Assembly: GCA_951640165.1 (NCBI GenBank)
Contig: OX621242.1
Span: 17,663,501-17,727,500 of the forward strand
Source of the DNA: Pseudoips prasinana
Taxonomy: Eukaryota > Arthropoda > Insecta > Lepidoptera > Nolidae
Length of the DNA stretch: 64,000 nucleotides
Direction: 5' to 3'
Each line of letters begins with the position of its first letter. The first letter of the stretch is position 1. The position numbers and the translations under genes are program-made. Of this stretch, positions 35,385 to 43,095 are shown piece after piece. The notes beneath the pieces were generated by a model. It was given only the letters and a program-made list of their open reading frames with translations, ran no database searches and had not been told where the DNA came from.

Positions 35385-38300
35385 CAATTGCTGTTCGTTA
35401 GTCTCGCTAAAACTCGAAAACGTCTGAACGGATTTATCATATATTGGTCTTGAAATGTTCGTGGAGGTATAGGAAACGTTTAAAAAGTGAGAAAAATTTG
35501 AGTAATAGCCGCGAGAACCCTAAAAACAGGCCTTTTCTTTTTCCCATATAAACGTTTTCTAAAACAATAGTTAGTATTATATATAGTAAAAGACCTACTT
35601 TTATGTATCGATTGAGGAAGTACGAGGTCTGCTGGGTCAGCTAGTAAATATATATAATAATGCTGTTATAATTTTTGATACGTAGCAGGCTTTGTACGAA
35701 GAGTCGATATTGGAACTTCCACCCAATGCTCAATAAATGGGGTTATCCATTTTACCTGCTAGCATTTTTAGCATATTCTTCAAGCTCCCATGAAAGAGTT
35801 TTAACATTGACGTGGACCCTTTCTTCATGATTTATTAGAAACCATCAACATGCTCATCTATAATGTTACTTTCTATAAACGATTTCATTACCTTTTTGGT
35901 AACTTATTATAAAAAAAAATATTGTCAACTGTTCAAATCGGTGAATGAGTCCGAGGATAAAATACAGTAATGCTTTGTTTATTTAAAGGAAGCTTAGAGC
36001 GTTTGTATTATATGGATTCTAAACCGCTGAATATTCAACCTTATCAAATTCAGAATTTCTACGTAAATTTAAAAAACGGACTATTATTTGGACCTGTTGA
36101 CTGCTTGATTTGCATTCGTTTTTAAAACAATTAATGTTTCTTAGTCTAAAATTGTCGTTAAATAAAGTTAATAACTTTGCTCCACCGCTGTCACCGTAAG
36201 GCAATTAAAATGCCCAGAGAAGTAAAGTAATTTCAACTAAATCCAAATTGAGATATCATTTACATTTTAAACCGTGTTCAACTTCATTGCTAAGTCAATT
36301 TGTTTTGAAAATTGAGTCATACGAAAGAATGTTATAGTATAAATTTGTAAAACTACTTGTAATGTTAAATGAATGTTCTTAATCAAATTAATTTAATTTA
36401 CTTTGAACCAATTTTATACGATATTTTATAAATTGTGATTGATTACATATTCATTATTTTAATAACTGTATTGTCTCAAAGCTATTTACTCCCAAGTCTT
36501 CAATATGTCACTTAACTCTTTGTCTAAGATTTTATAATATGCGTTTTTCACAATAAAGTTTTTATGGTGGCTTAGACTTAGTTTAGAGATATTTATCTGA
36601 CATCACGAGGAAGTTTATTTAGCATATAAATATAACTAACTTGTTTACCTTTCTTTCTGTTTATTTGAAACCACAATTTGAAAGTTCCTAATAAATTACT
36701 AATTTCTATCGGCAATCATTAAAAATATTTTCATCGTCATTAATCAACTATAACATCCATTTTGTCCGTATACATATATATAAAATATTATATTAATTGT
36801 AACAGTAATTTGTTACATAATAAATAATAGCGCCAGATTAATTATTTGTCTATGGTGCGGTGTCTGCCAATGTAACCAGAATGTCAATTCATATTCAGTA
36901 ATATATCGCACAGTGTTTGTATGGATAAGCAATATTAAATTAAACCACCACATTTCAGCTACTGGCTTATGACATATCAATGTTATGAAACAAATGACAA
37001 TAATTATATAGAAGAAAAATCAAGTGGATCGAGTGGTGTTTCTTAACAAAAAAAGCGATGTCGAACAATCGATATAACAATCAAACAGCTTAAACCGCTC
37101 TTTGTTGATCTTCGTAGGTACAGACGCCAGCACATCCAGCTACACCAATCTGTCAAATTTCTTTTATAGATTTTCAACATTATCACATAAGCATATGGTT
37201 CACTTTCAATTGAGAAAATTTGACAGATTGGGGTAGTTTGATGTGCTGGCGTCTGTACATGAGTGAAATTTAAATTTGTGTTTACAGTGCATAAAGCGAG
37301 GCTTACCGGACTATGTGGACATTGGGGGAGCGAATGGCCTTGATCACACTAAAATGGAGGTTCTCGACAGTGTGTGTGGACTGGACTCTAATGAAGGTAT
37401 AATTAATAGTTCTTTTCATTTTAACTACATGCTTAACCAACTCTCACCCGACCACCGTTATCACGTATAAAATAACCACGTCTTCGGGCACACAAATTTT
37501 AATATGTACATCCTATATCTACACAGCCTTCAATTAAAGTCAGACGGAACAGAGTAAAACGGAAAACAGAAATTGACTATAAATTACAAAACGAATATGT
37601 TCCTTCCCTTACCGTATCAAAGTAGATAGAAATTATGAAATCTAACTCATTACAAAGTTTTCAGTAGGCGTAAATCGAATTCACTTTGGAAAAGCGATCC
37701 AACCATGTAGCCGACCTGCATCATCTGTGAATAACGCAAGACCTGAGCAACTCTGTATTTCCTTAATTCTGTCATAATTCATGCAGAGTGCGTACTCAAC
37801 CCACTTCAGCGCCGCAACGTGGTCAGGCATTACGCCACAGGTCATCGGCTGTACGCAAAGTGGCATATATGTACAGACGCCAGCACATTAAGCCAATTTG
37901 ACACAGCAGTAGCTGGATGTGCTGGCGTCGGTACTATGTGTATTTATATTAAGGCCAATAATATTCACTTTAGTTAGAATTTAGCCTTCTTTTCTAAGAG
38001 CAATATCCTTGTCTCTTGTTCCTAATAAACTAAGGATATTATGGTCTCTTGAGGTTGAATCTAATGTATGTAGCTTTTGTTATTGTAGAAATACCTTCTC
38101 AGATAATTTAATCATAGGTCGCTCGTATGACAGACTTACGATATTATGCGGGAGGTTTTTCTTTAATTTACTAGTTTTATTTCCTTAAAGTCTTCAGAAT
38201 GTGAGTTGGCATATTAAAATTATTTATTTACTTATCTACTAACCACATTATATATTAGGTCTTTACCTATGACATTGCCGTTCTGCAGTACTGGCCATTT

Positions 38301-41300
38301 CAAATCAAAATAATTTTTGTTTGGCTAAGAATTCTAATTTCAAATTAATTTTATTTTAAAAACATGGATTCTTTTTTCCAAAAGTAGTCATTTCTTTATT
38401 GATTAGTGTTACATTTTCATCGCATTTCAATCTTTTTCGTCATCATGGATACGTTAAAAATTCGAGTAATTATGGAATATGAGTACCGTCGTGGCAGCAA
38501 CGCGGCACAAGCGGCACGCAACATCAACGACGTTTACGGAGCTAACACTACAAACCAACGCACCACCTGTTATTGGTTTGCTCGCTTCCGTTCTGGAAAT
38601 TTCGACCTGAAAAATGAACCTCGCGGTCGTCCGAAGACTTTGGTCGACAATGACGAATTAAAGGCGGTTGTGGAAGCTGATGATACACAATCTACGGCTG
38701 AATTAGCAGCAGCTTTCGACGTTAGCGTCAAAACAATATTGGTCCATTTGCGTCAAATTGGCAAGGTAAAAAAGCTTGACAAATGGGTGCCCCACGAACT
38801 CAATGATCGCCAGCGCGAAGTACGCGTCGAGACGTGCCTTGCACTGCTCAACAGACACACAAATGAAGGAATTTTGAACCGCATTGTTACCTGCGATGAA
38901 AAATGGATTCTGTTTGATAACCGCAAGCGCTCAGCAAGTTGGTTGGATCCTGGTTCAGCACCTAAACAATGCCCTAAACGAAAACTTACCCCTAGAAAAG
39001 TGATGGTCACTGTTTGGTGGTCTAGCGCCGGTGTGATTCATCACAGCTTCTTACCAAACGGGGTGAGCATTACTGCAGATGTGTACTGTGAAGAACTGAG
39101 CACAATGATGGAGAAGCTGGCGCATCTCCAACCAGCATTGGTCAATCGCTCGTCTCCGCTGCTCCTGCACGACAACGCGCGACCTCATACTGCACAGCAG
39201 ACGGTCTCCAAGTTGCAAGAACTGGGGTTGGAAGCTCTCCGTCATCCGCCCTACTCACCAGACCTTGCGCCTACAGACTACTACTTTTTCCAGAATTTGG
39301 ATAACTTCTTGGCGGGAAAAAAATTCAATACCCGAGAGGCAGTACAAAATGCCTTTGAAGAATTTGTTGCCTCCCGTCCAGCTGATTTCTTTAAGAAGGG
39401 CATCAATAAACTGCCACTGCGATGGCAAAGATGCATTGATTGCATGGGTGATTACTTCGATTAATACAAATAAAAAAATTCATGAAAAAAATTCGTTTAA
39501 ATTTTTTCATACAAAACGGCAATTTCATAGGTAAAGACCTATTAGCTATACAAAATGTATGGTAGGCACTATGTATAACTAATGAAGCCATTTGTTATAT
39601 CGTTGGCTTTTTAATATTATCAGGATTGAGATAGTATATTCGCTATACGTTTATTCGCTTGTTTAAGGAAGGAACCCTTAACAAGCGAGCAAGTATAGCT
39701 CAATGTGTTGTTGCTGGGTATGAGTGATTCACATTGGACTAAAGGATTGGGTCAGCAACGCAACGGAGGAATGATGCGTATTAAACTCAATGTTATCCGC
39801 TTACCATCACGTGTATGTTTTTGCAGAGCAGTAGTTCAGAGTTTTAGAATTTTTGTTTGTACGAATAATAATGTCCACACGATTAGTATAAAAAATTTGT
39901 ATCTGTGGAACTGTTTGTGGTTAACCTAGAAGATTTAGAAAAGGAATATAGTATCATGTGTCGGTTGGATCAACTCCCAGTTTAATGGTTAACATATATA
40001 CTTCACAGATCATACTACAGTTTTCGTGTTACCTTAAAAATCTTAACATGGCACATTAAGTTAGCTGCATTAACACAAATATAGATACATAAAATAATTG
40101 ACTCGCATTTTTTTGGGATTTTTATTATAAAATTAAAATTTTTATTATTAAATCGGGTAAAAACTGAAAAGGCCAGGCTTAAACGTAACTTTAAAACCTG
40201 TTACTTGCTATTATGGACCCGATATAGTGAAACGCGATCACAATATCATAAACTATGTACGTTAAACTGATCATTAACCAAGATGCTTTATTCATTTATA
40301 CATATAATAAAATCGTAGGAAAGTCAAAACTGTACTTTGAATAAATTTTTTTAAGGATATTTGGGGCGTGATATACAATCGAAGCCAAAAATATAGTTAT
40401 TAGACTTTTTGTCTGTTTCTCCGGGCTAAACTCGAAAAAGTACTGCATGGATTTACTTCAAGTTTTAGATGAATATTATTAAGAAGTCGGGTCATCATAT
40501 AGGCTATATATTATCACGCTATAGACTATGGGGGAGAACTGTGATAATTTATAAAATTTAACGCGGGTAAAACCGCGGGCACAACTAGTAAATAATAATC
40601 ATATTTTAAGACCAACATTTTTATTATAATCTGATCATTTTAATGCTTGGTTAAATGGTTTTTCGCGAAATCTTTCTTTTATCTCGACTGTTTTGCCTTA
40701 GGGAACAAAAACAGCGCGCACAATATCTACAAAGATACAAAGACAAAATATTCTACTTACGCTATCAACGATCTGGCTGACTGAAATTTGGATAGTTCAT
40801 GAATAATAACAAGTCTATGCTTGTTGATATAAGTTGCTCAGCTATTTTGACAAATGTTTCACGAATTGAATAATGTTATTTACGTAACATACTGTGTAGC
40901 TAGTATTAGTACTAGCTTGTCAACAGTTTCGATACAAATAGATACGTAGGTGTAACGTTTGTTTGAATATTTTATTTAGCTATTTAAGGACATTTTTTTA
41001 AGACATCGCCCGCACTAGGTGTCCTAATCCCTGTGTCGCGGGTTACTTTGCAAACGTACATATAATGGGCGGACACAAATTACATCCAGACTCAGAGACA
41101 ACTATTTATGAGTCACACAAATAGTTGTCTGGCGCGGGAATCGAACCCGTGACACGAACTGCCATTTTCTATAATTAAACGTGCCTAACATCTCGATATT
41201 TGCACTTCAATGCGTTTTATTGTCATGACACTTTTGATCTTAGTAGGCGGATATTTCCGCACTGAAATGTAAATTTATTGTAGAAGGTGGATGACAGGGC

Positions 41301-41569
41301 CTTGTCCTAATTCTTTTGTTGTCTATTATCTATTCCAATTCATTTATGTTTTTTCATATAAATAGATGAGGCTATAGTTACCGTCTAAGATGATGTGTGA
41401 TGATGGTTTCTTTTCAGCACGGCGTCCTGCTTTCATCGCTTGTGAAGATACTGTGGTACGGCTGGTGTCCACGGGACGATACCACAACTCTGTCACCCTA
41501 GCCTTCGCCCCCCTTCCTTTGGAGGATATCGAGCACGCTGACCTGATCTGCGGATTAAATGACCTGTAA
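19303..41569 (+). CDS. CRF-BP: Corticotropin-releasing-factor-binding protein gene (six exons seen, signal-peptide exon missing)
   Basis: Exons 19303-19402, 19890-20050, 29024-29219, 35138-35316, 37288-37396 and 41418-41569 join in one frame to give 298 codons plus a stop. All introns are GT-AG and the phases match (1,0,1,0,1). Family hallmarks: GELFFKSPSDDPVVCGIY, NYLDVPCENGGLVS, VDGWELNG, QNAALVQYKVP, PCNVMLFGAEGVYTL, YVDIGGANGLD, KMEVLDSVCGLDS and VRLVSTG. The visible chain has exactly ten Cys, the number conserved in CRF-BP. Known role: a secreted glycoprotein that binds CRF-like peptides (DH44 in insects) and limits their action; an Asn-Cys-Ser sequon lies in exon 4. The first visible exon (KDYGQRNPV...) starts in phase 0 and has no signal peptide, so at least one 5' exon is upstream. 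Intron lengths: 487, 8973, 5918, 1971 and 4021 bp, largely transposons. Confidence 0.92.
19577..19868 (+). mobile_element. SINE family A filling CRF-BP intron 1
   Basis: Head ACGGGCCGGTTGGCGTGG, body GACAGATATTTGTGTGCATG, tail AAGCTCTGCTTAGTTCGGGA, end AATGTCCCAGGGTATTATTA. It occupies about 60% of the 487-bp intron. Its tail merges into the polypyrimidine tract and AG of the next exon. Confidence 0.85.
19890..20050 (+). CDS. CRF-BP: CRF-BP exon 2
   Basis: TATTTCCAG acceptor and GTAAGA donor. It encodes DCFLVTSDEGELFFKSPSDD and ends GGLVS in phase 0, with three of the ten cysteines. This is the strongest family match in the gene. Confidence 0.93.
20089..20453 (+). mobile_element. Two adjacent Helitron-like fragments (family H4)
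   Basis: Two copies of a 5'-like end (CTAACATTATAAACGCGAAA at about 20092, CTAATATTATAAATGCGAAA at about 20347). Each is followed by GTTTGT, an ATGTTTGTTACTCTTT block and finally CTAG (20337-20340 and 20450-20453, the second followed by T). They are short internally deleted copies placed head to tail just after exon 2. Confidence 0.6.
20580..20748 (+). mobile_element. Dispersed LINE/SINE tail fragment
   Basis: CGTCTCCGTGATACGGAGGG, AACGTTAAGCTGTCAGTCCC and GCCATGTCAGAGGCCTACTG are blocks of a common lepidopteran retroposon 3' end. It runs directly into the inverted repeat at 20749. Confidence 0.55.
20749..20810. repeat. Hairpin with 28-bp perfect arms
   Basis: Arms 20749-20776 and 20783-20810 are exact inverted copies (start TGGGCGGATTGAACAACTCT) around a 6-nt loop. 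The left arm belongs to the retroposon tail just upstream (GAACAACTCTGACACC), so the right arm looks like a templated snap-back copy. Confidence 0.9.
21029..21150 (+). mobile_element. Fragment of long-TIR MITE (family M2)
   Basis: TACCGACTAAGTCACCGAAC then ATCGATTTCTTAAATGG and AAATGACTTAAACAATCGTT match the left half of the element at 45871-46089. The right TIR is missing. Confidence 0.7.
21285..21673. repeat. Dispersed repeat R21 with large imperfect foldback
   Basis: GGTCACCTGTTAGTAAGTGG, CGTTGCCGGCCTTTAAGAAA and GGAAATACCTCC also occur at 42905-43095. Within it, 21478-21535 (starting GCCCGTTAGTTCAAAATTAT) is nearly inverted at 21615-21673, and GGAAATACCTCC (21410) is inverted near 21581-21592. 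A family A SINE begins at the right edge. Confidence 0.65.
21668..22218 (+). mobile_element. SINE family A split by a Helitron
   Basis: The SINE head and body are at 21668-21830 and its tail (AATTATCTGATTTCCATAGT, GTTGGGATCAGATGACC) at 22136-22218. Removing 21831-22135 restores the family A order without loss, as judged against the copy at 46158. Confidence 0.85.
21831..22135 (-). mobile_element. Non-autonomous Helitron H2 inserted in a SINE
   Basis: On the minus strand it begins TCTATACAAATAAATAAAAT and ends GCGGGCACAGCTAG, flanked by A on one side and T on the other, exactly the AT target rule of Helitrons. It carries the common lepidopteran blocks GCGGGCGAAGTCGCGGGC and CTGTCTGCCTGTCTGTTTGT. 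Confidence 0.9.
22326..22425. repeat. 100-bp foldback element
   Basis: Left arm TTTCACCCTAAATGGCACCA... is inverted with a few mismatches in the right arm ending GCCATTTAGGGTAAA. The centre is TTATTCATA/TATGAATAA. Probably a hairpin MITE. Confidence 0.85.
22812..23043 (-). mobile_element. SINE family A, diverged
   Basis: Minus copy with ATCCCAAACTAAGCAG, TATGGAAACCAGGTTACTGA and CAACCGGCCCG. The B-box region (GAGAATCGCACACACGAC) is mutated. Confidence 0.8.
23230..25480. repeat. Tandem duplication, copy 1 (2251 bp)
   Basis: The whole segment is repeated immediately downstream at an offset of 2251 bp. Only two substitutions were noticed by eye (C/T near 24692/26943 and C/A near 25273/27524). 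The unit is intronic in CRF-BP and contains a family A SINE (24392-24646) but no exon. The junction shows short shared sequence (ATCTATTCTA). Confidence 0.95.
24392..24646 (-). mobile_element. SINE family A in duplication copy 1
   Basis: Minus copy, nearly complete: ATCCTAGGACATTATTCACA at the left, B-box complement GGTGGGAATCGAACCCACGA, head complement ACGCCAACAGGCCCGT at the right. An (AAT)n tract sits at its left edge. Confidence 0.9.
25481..27725. repeat. Tandem duplication, copy 2
   Basis: Matches 23230-25474 base for base apart from the two differences noticed. It ends where a truncated SINE fragment (GGGCCGGTTGGCA) begins at 27726. Confidence 0.95.
26643..26897 (-). mobile_element. 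SINE family A in duplication copy 2
   Basis: Same element as at 24392-24646, carried by the duplication. Confidence 0.9.
27726..27806 (+). mobile_element. SINE family A head fragment
   Basis: GGGCCGGTTGGCATCATTCA, CATTCCCACCCAGGACAGAT, then GAGCATGAACA. The rest of the SINE is absent. Confidence 0.7.
27807..28542. other. CRF-BP intron 2, unassigned part
   Basis: Three short open frames (about 60 codons each) have no recognisable content and no splice context; probably chance frames in AT-rich DNA. Confidence 0.4.
28543..28830 (+). mobile_element. SINE family C, strongly degraded
   Basis: The order GTTCAACAGCAAATA, GCCTGGGTCAGTCC, GAAATTGGTAGTG, CTGAGAGTGAAGGAATAGAG and GTCCTGCGCAGAAGGCTAGT follows family C (compare 11034). 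Confidence 0.6.
29024..29219 (+). CDS. CRF-BP: CRF-BP exon 3
   Basis: Acceptor TTGTTCCTAG, donor GTAAGT. It encodes WVDGWELNGQVWPADAWEDD, ESCNLRPQRKLVSKQNAAL and GFAITIRHLKNSR. One leftover C joins exon 4 to give PCNV. Human CRF-BP has the same VFDGWILKGE and NxGFTLTIK-like blocks in this order. Confidence 0.93.
29220..30000. other. CRF-BP intron 3, proximal part
   Basis: No recognised repeat, except a short hairpin near 29952-29992 (AGAGAAATTTTAAC inverted). Confidence 0.4.
30003..30405 (-). pseudogene. Tc1/Tc3-type transposase C-terminal remnant
   Basis: Minus-strand frames read MRDIFQEHVPFNEDVLILIQ, LAHLNYMGIYNRN and, after a frame break near 30143, FLAEWQSLSQDTIDNIILSI then PRRIESLF. 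The order (REHVxPF, catalytic-Asp region with the DNARAH site altered, LxEWxxIPQDTIxxLIxSMPRR) is that of Tc-type transposase C-termini. Frameshift and mutated catalytic region: inactive. Confidence 0.75.
30603..30675. repeat. Hairpin with 27-bp perfect arms
   Basis: CCTCCTCCTTCAAAGTAACT... at 30603-30629 is exactly inverted at 30649-30675, with a 19-nt loop. Confidence 0.9.
30945..31075 (-). mobile_element. RTE-type LINE 3' end, minus strand
   Basis: CATCATCATATCAGATGAAA, GACGTCCAGCTGGACAAAGG, CTCCCCCAAGTATCTCTACA and GTGTTGTGCTGCCCGCGACC are the reverse complement of the usual RTE tail, which ends GCTGATGATGATGA. Confidence 0.7.
31076..32745. other. CRF-BP intron 3, AT-rich part
   Basis: No gene or clear transposon. 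A short hairpin lies near 31853-31890 (CTTCTTAATGGGCATTAAGAAG type). Confidence 0.4.
32748..32862. mobile_element. TA-flanked MITE M1, copy 1 (115 bp)
   Basis: Begins CAGACGCCAGCACA and ends TGTGCTGGCGTCTG, flanked by TA on both sides. The interior is itself nearly self-complementary (CCCCAATCTGTCAATTTT / AAAATCTTGGGG). TA duplication and short TIRs fit a Tc1/mariner-mobilised MITE. Confidence 0.85.
32863..34085. other. CRF-BP intron 3, unassigned part
   Basis: Open frames at 33600-33946 (about 75 codons, two overlapping frames) have no recognisable domain; no transposon boundary seen. Confidence 0.35.
34090..34350 (+). mobile_element. SINE family D (distinct tRNA head, family A-like tail)
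   Basis: Head with A box CGTAGCCTAGTTGGTAGTG and B box GGGTTCGAATCCCGG. The body (GATGAACACGAATATTTGTT) differs from family A, but the tail (CCATAGTACAAGCTTTGCTT, AGTTTGGGG..., TGTCCCCAG) is plainly related to it. Two SINE families thus share one tail. Confidence 0.75.
34358..34600 (-). mobile_element. SINE family A
   Basis: Minus copy abutting the family D SINE tail to tail. Complete from TCCTGGGACATTATTTACAC to ACGCCAACGGGCCCGT. Confidence 0.9.
34757..34982 (-). mobile_element. SINE family A
   Basis: Minus copy with a shortened head region near 34945-34980. It ends about 155 bp upstream of CRF-BP exon 4. Confidence 0.85.
35138..35316 (+). CDS. CRF-BP: CRF-BP exon 4
   Basis: Acceptor TTTCCCAG, donor GTAAGT. 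It encodes (P)CNVMLFGAEGVYTLRNH, ETGNCSVLAVSPATVRVLDL and ETGTIHH, ending in phase 0. It carries two of the ten cysteines and one Asn-Cys-Ser glycosylation sequon. Confidence 0.94.
35342..35644 (+). mobile_element. Non-autonomous Helitron H5
   Basis: Starts at an expanded (AT)n tract (35348-35382), continues AACTCGAAAACGTCTGAACG and ends GGTCTGCTGGGTCAGCTAG followed by T. It begins about 25 bp after the exon 4 donor. Confidence 0.8.
35645..37118. other. CRF-BP intron 4, AT-rich part
   Basis: No gene or recognised repeat. Confidence 0.4.
37121..37255. mobile_element. MITE M1, copy 2 (135 bp)
   Basis: CAGACGCCAGCACATCCAGC at the left and GATGTGCTGGCGTCTG at the right, TA on both sides. The inner blocks ATCTGTCAAATTT and AAATTTGACAGAT pair. 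Its right end is 32 bp from CRF-BP exon 5. Confidence 0.9.
37288..37396 (+). CDS. CRF-BP: CRF-BP exon 5
   Basis: Acceptor GTTTACAG, donor GTATAA. It encodes CIKRGLPDYVDIGGANGLDH and KMEVLDSVCGLDSNE with two cysteines. The human protein has GDFVELLGGTGLDPSKM at the same place. Confidence 0.95.
37397..37873. other. CRF-BP intron 5, proximal part
   Basis: A minus-strand open frame at 37681-37866 (61 codons) has no recognised content; no repeat identified until the MITE. Confidence 0.35.
37874..37931. mobile_element. MITE M1, copy 3 (58 bp, internally deleted)
   Basis: Both TIRs (CAGACGCCAGCACAT... and ATGTGCTGGCGTCGG) with TA on each side, but almost no interior. One base differs in the right TIR. 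Confidence 0.85.
38258..39539 (+). mobile_element. Complete mariner element (1282 bp)
   Basis: 28-bp TIRs at 38258-38285 and 39512-39539 (outer part GGTCTTTACCTATGA) differ at two positions, and TA flanks both ends. The single gene at 38445-39464 fills most of the element. It lies in CRF-BP intron 5, in the same direction as the gene. Confidence 0.93.
38445..39464 (+). CDS. Mariner transposase, uninterrupted
   Basis: The ATG at 38445 gives 339 residues, close to the usual 345; an in-frame ATG-less extension to 38406 enters the 5' UTR. The N-terminal half has helix-turn-helix sequence (AAQAARNINDVYG, then TAELAAAFDVSVKTILVHL). The mariner signatures WVPHEL and YSPDLAP are present. The catalytic triad is D in TCDEKW, D in LLHDNARPH and D in APTDYYFF, with 34 residues between the last two (DD34D). 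The protein binds the TIRs and moves the element by cut and paste into TA. No stop or frameshift interrupts it, so it may be active or recently arrived. It looks closest to the lepidopteran cecropia-like group, a subgroup guess. Confidence 0.95.
   Translation: MDTLKIRVIMEYEYRRGSNAAQAARNINDVYGANTTNQRTTCYWFARFRSGNFDLKNEPRGRPKTLVDNDELKAVVEADDTQSTAELAAAFDVSVKTILVHLRQIGKVKKLDKWVPHELNDRQREVRVETCLALLNRHTNEGILNRIVTCDEKWILFDNRKRSASWLDPGSAPKQCPKRKLTPRKVMVTVWWSSAGVIHHSFLPNGVSITADVYCEELSTMMEKLAHLQPALVNRSSPLLLHDNARPHTAQQTVSKLQELGLEALRHPPYSPDLAPTDYYFFQNLDNFLAGKKFNTREAVQNAFEEFVASRPADFFKKGINKLPLRWQRCIDCMGDYFD
39542..40302. other. CRF-BP intron 5, unassigned part
   Basis: An open frame at 39705-39929 has no recognised content. 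Confidence 0.35.
40303..40588 (+). mobile_element. Helitron-like element H3, copy 1
   Basis: Starts AATAAAATCGTAGGAAAGTC, has AAAAAGTACTGCATGGATTT, and ends GTAAAACCGCGGGCACAACTAG followed (after the CTAG) by T. Copies 2 and 3 lie at 43535 and 43843. Confidence 0.75.
40998..41160 (-). mobile_element. SINE family B
   Basis: Minus copy: AGACATCGCCCGCACTAG, CTGTGTCGCGGGTTACTTTG, CACAAATAGTTGTCTGGCGC and GGGAATCGAACCCGTGAC. Confidence 0.8.
41418..41569 (+). CDS. CRF-BP: CRF-BP terminal exon
   Basis: Acceptor TTTCTTTTCAG. It encodes RRPAFIACEDTVVRLVSTG, RYHNSVTLAF and ends HADLICGLNDL, stop TAA at 41567-41569. The last two conserved cysteines are here. The terminal Phe/Ile-Cys-x-Gly/Ser-Leu resembles the FCLSGL end of human CRF-BP. 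Confidence 0.94.
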
Positions 41570-41699
41570 ATTATATGAAACGCGCTATTCAATAGCCCTC
41601 GACTTTGGCTTCAGAGATGATGTTCCAATGCAAAATTGATTTATTCAACGTTCTGTGTTACTCGTTAAATCGGTGTATCGTAGATTTATAGACCGGATA

Positions 41700-41705
41700 A
41701 ATAAA
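41700..41705 (+). terminator. Poly(A) signal of CRF-BP
   Basis: AATAAA 131 bp after the stop codon, the first one downstream on this strand that I noticed. Confidence 0.6.
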
Positions 41706-42426
41706 ATTATTGGTTTCAACTTCGAATCACAAACTCTAATTACTTATTGGATGTACGTAATATAGTTATTTTTAATAGTGTTACATATAACATACTATAA
41801 TTATGTCAATGGCGATGGATATAATTAAGTAAAGATTATCGATCGTGATTGTAACTTTTAGATTTAGTCCATCAATTTTCACTTATTTTATAAATTTTCC
41901 CGCCATGAGGGGCGAGTCTAGAACCATCTTAGATGCAAATTTTCATTGAACAATCCATGTCTCTTAAGTGTTAGTTTAACTAAGTTTCGATAACAGATTT
42001 ATCCGGATCTAAGGAGCGCGTGTCCGCATCCATATTAGAGCTTAAAGAGCGAACAGTAATCGCTGCAAAGAGGTGTAACTAATAGCTAAAGTTTGTCAGT
42101 ATCTTCTGAATATAATTAAGCTAAATCTACGAGTAGGTACAAACATGTTATCTTAACTATAGCTCCCAGTTTTAGCATTAAGTACTAAAACGTTAATATT
42201 TTTGCCGTATATTTAGAGTAATGTAGTTGGTGTCCTTATTTGTTGAAACGATAAAAAAACTATTACCGATTCAGTATCACTATCTAGTCATGCATTAAGA
42301 TAATGCGTTAAATGTTAACGCTCTAGATATTTGTCAATAAATGAATGTACTTACCTTTTCAATTGTTTTATTTTTTATCCAATTCCAATCAAACATGTAG
42401 TACCTTCATATACCTACTTACTATTG
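41706..42426. other. Intergenic spacer after CRF-BP
   Basis: No gene or recognised repeat. Confidence 0.4.
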
Positions 42427-42800
42427 TGATGATGATGTCTTCCCGGCCGAATTTCGGCCACGGCGGCCATTCTCAATGGAGATTAGCCAATTGCGCAGGA
42501 CATATTATAGTGCACAAGTGTGTGCGCAAACACAGGGGCACTTTCTATTCCATCACTCTCCCGATCCGATGGGACGACTAGCGACACGACCGGAAAGAGA
42601 TCAGGCACAGGACCGACGGCTTTACGTGCTCTCCGAGGCACGGGGGTGTAATACCGCCAACTTCCAGACTTCGGGCTGATACTGAGAAATTACTTTTTAC
42701 GGAAAAATCCCAGTATCACTTTTTGGCCCGACCCGGGATTTGAACCCAGGACCTCATTTTCTGCGGTTGAACACGCTACCGCTAGACCAACGAGGCAGCC
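42427..42800 (-). mobile_element. SINE family C, best copy
   Basis: Complete minus copy: tail GATGATGATGTCTTCCCGGC at the left, GCGACACGACCGGAAAGAGA in the middle, and head complement GACCCGGGATTTGAACCCAG ... TAGACCAACGAGGCAGCC at the right. Open frames inside it are chance frames. Confidence 0.9.
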
Positions 42801-42904
42801 TACTTACAATTGTACCTTAAATAGGCATAAAATACATTTAGACATTCGACGGTTTTTCTTACTGAATTATAAACTAGTACCTACTAGTAAGTTTTTTTAT
42901 TAAT

Positions 42905-43095
42905 AATAGCAAGACAAACGAGCGAGTGGGTCACCAGATGGTGAGTTATCACCGCCGCCCATTGAGACTAGCATCACCAGAGGACTGCAAGCGCGTTGAC
43001 AGCCCATTAAAGAGGAATAGGCTACAGGCCTTTGAGGGTTGCTAAGTCATATCGGATCGGAAATACCTCTGCAGTTAATTGATTCTGCAGAGTAG
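42905..43095 (+). repeat. Dispersed repeat R21, second copy
   Basis: ACGAGCGAGTGGGTCACCAG, CATCACCAGAGGACTGCAAG and CGGAAATACCTCTGCAGTTA match the order at 21285-21430. Confidence 0.65.

Noticed and set aside
41418..41569. Suspected frameshift in the last CRF-BP exon
   Set aside because: Re-reading the bases around 41460 gave TACGGCTGG, keeping VVRLVSTG in frame through the stop codon.
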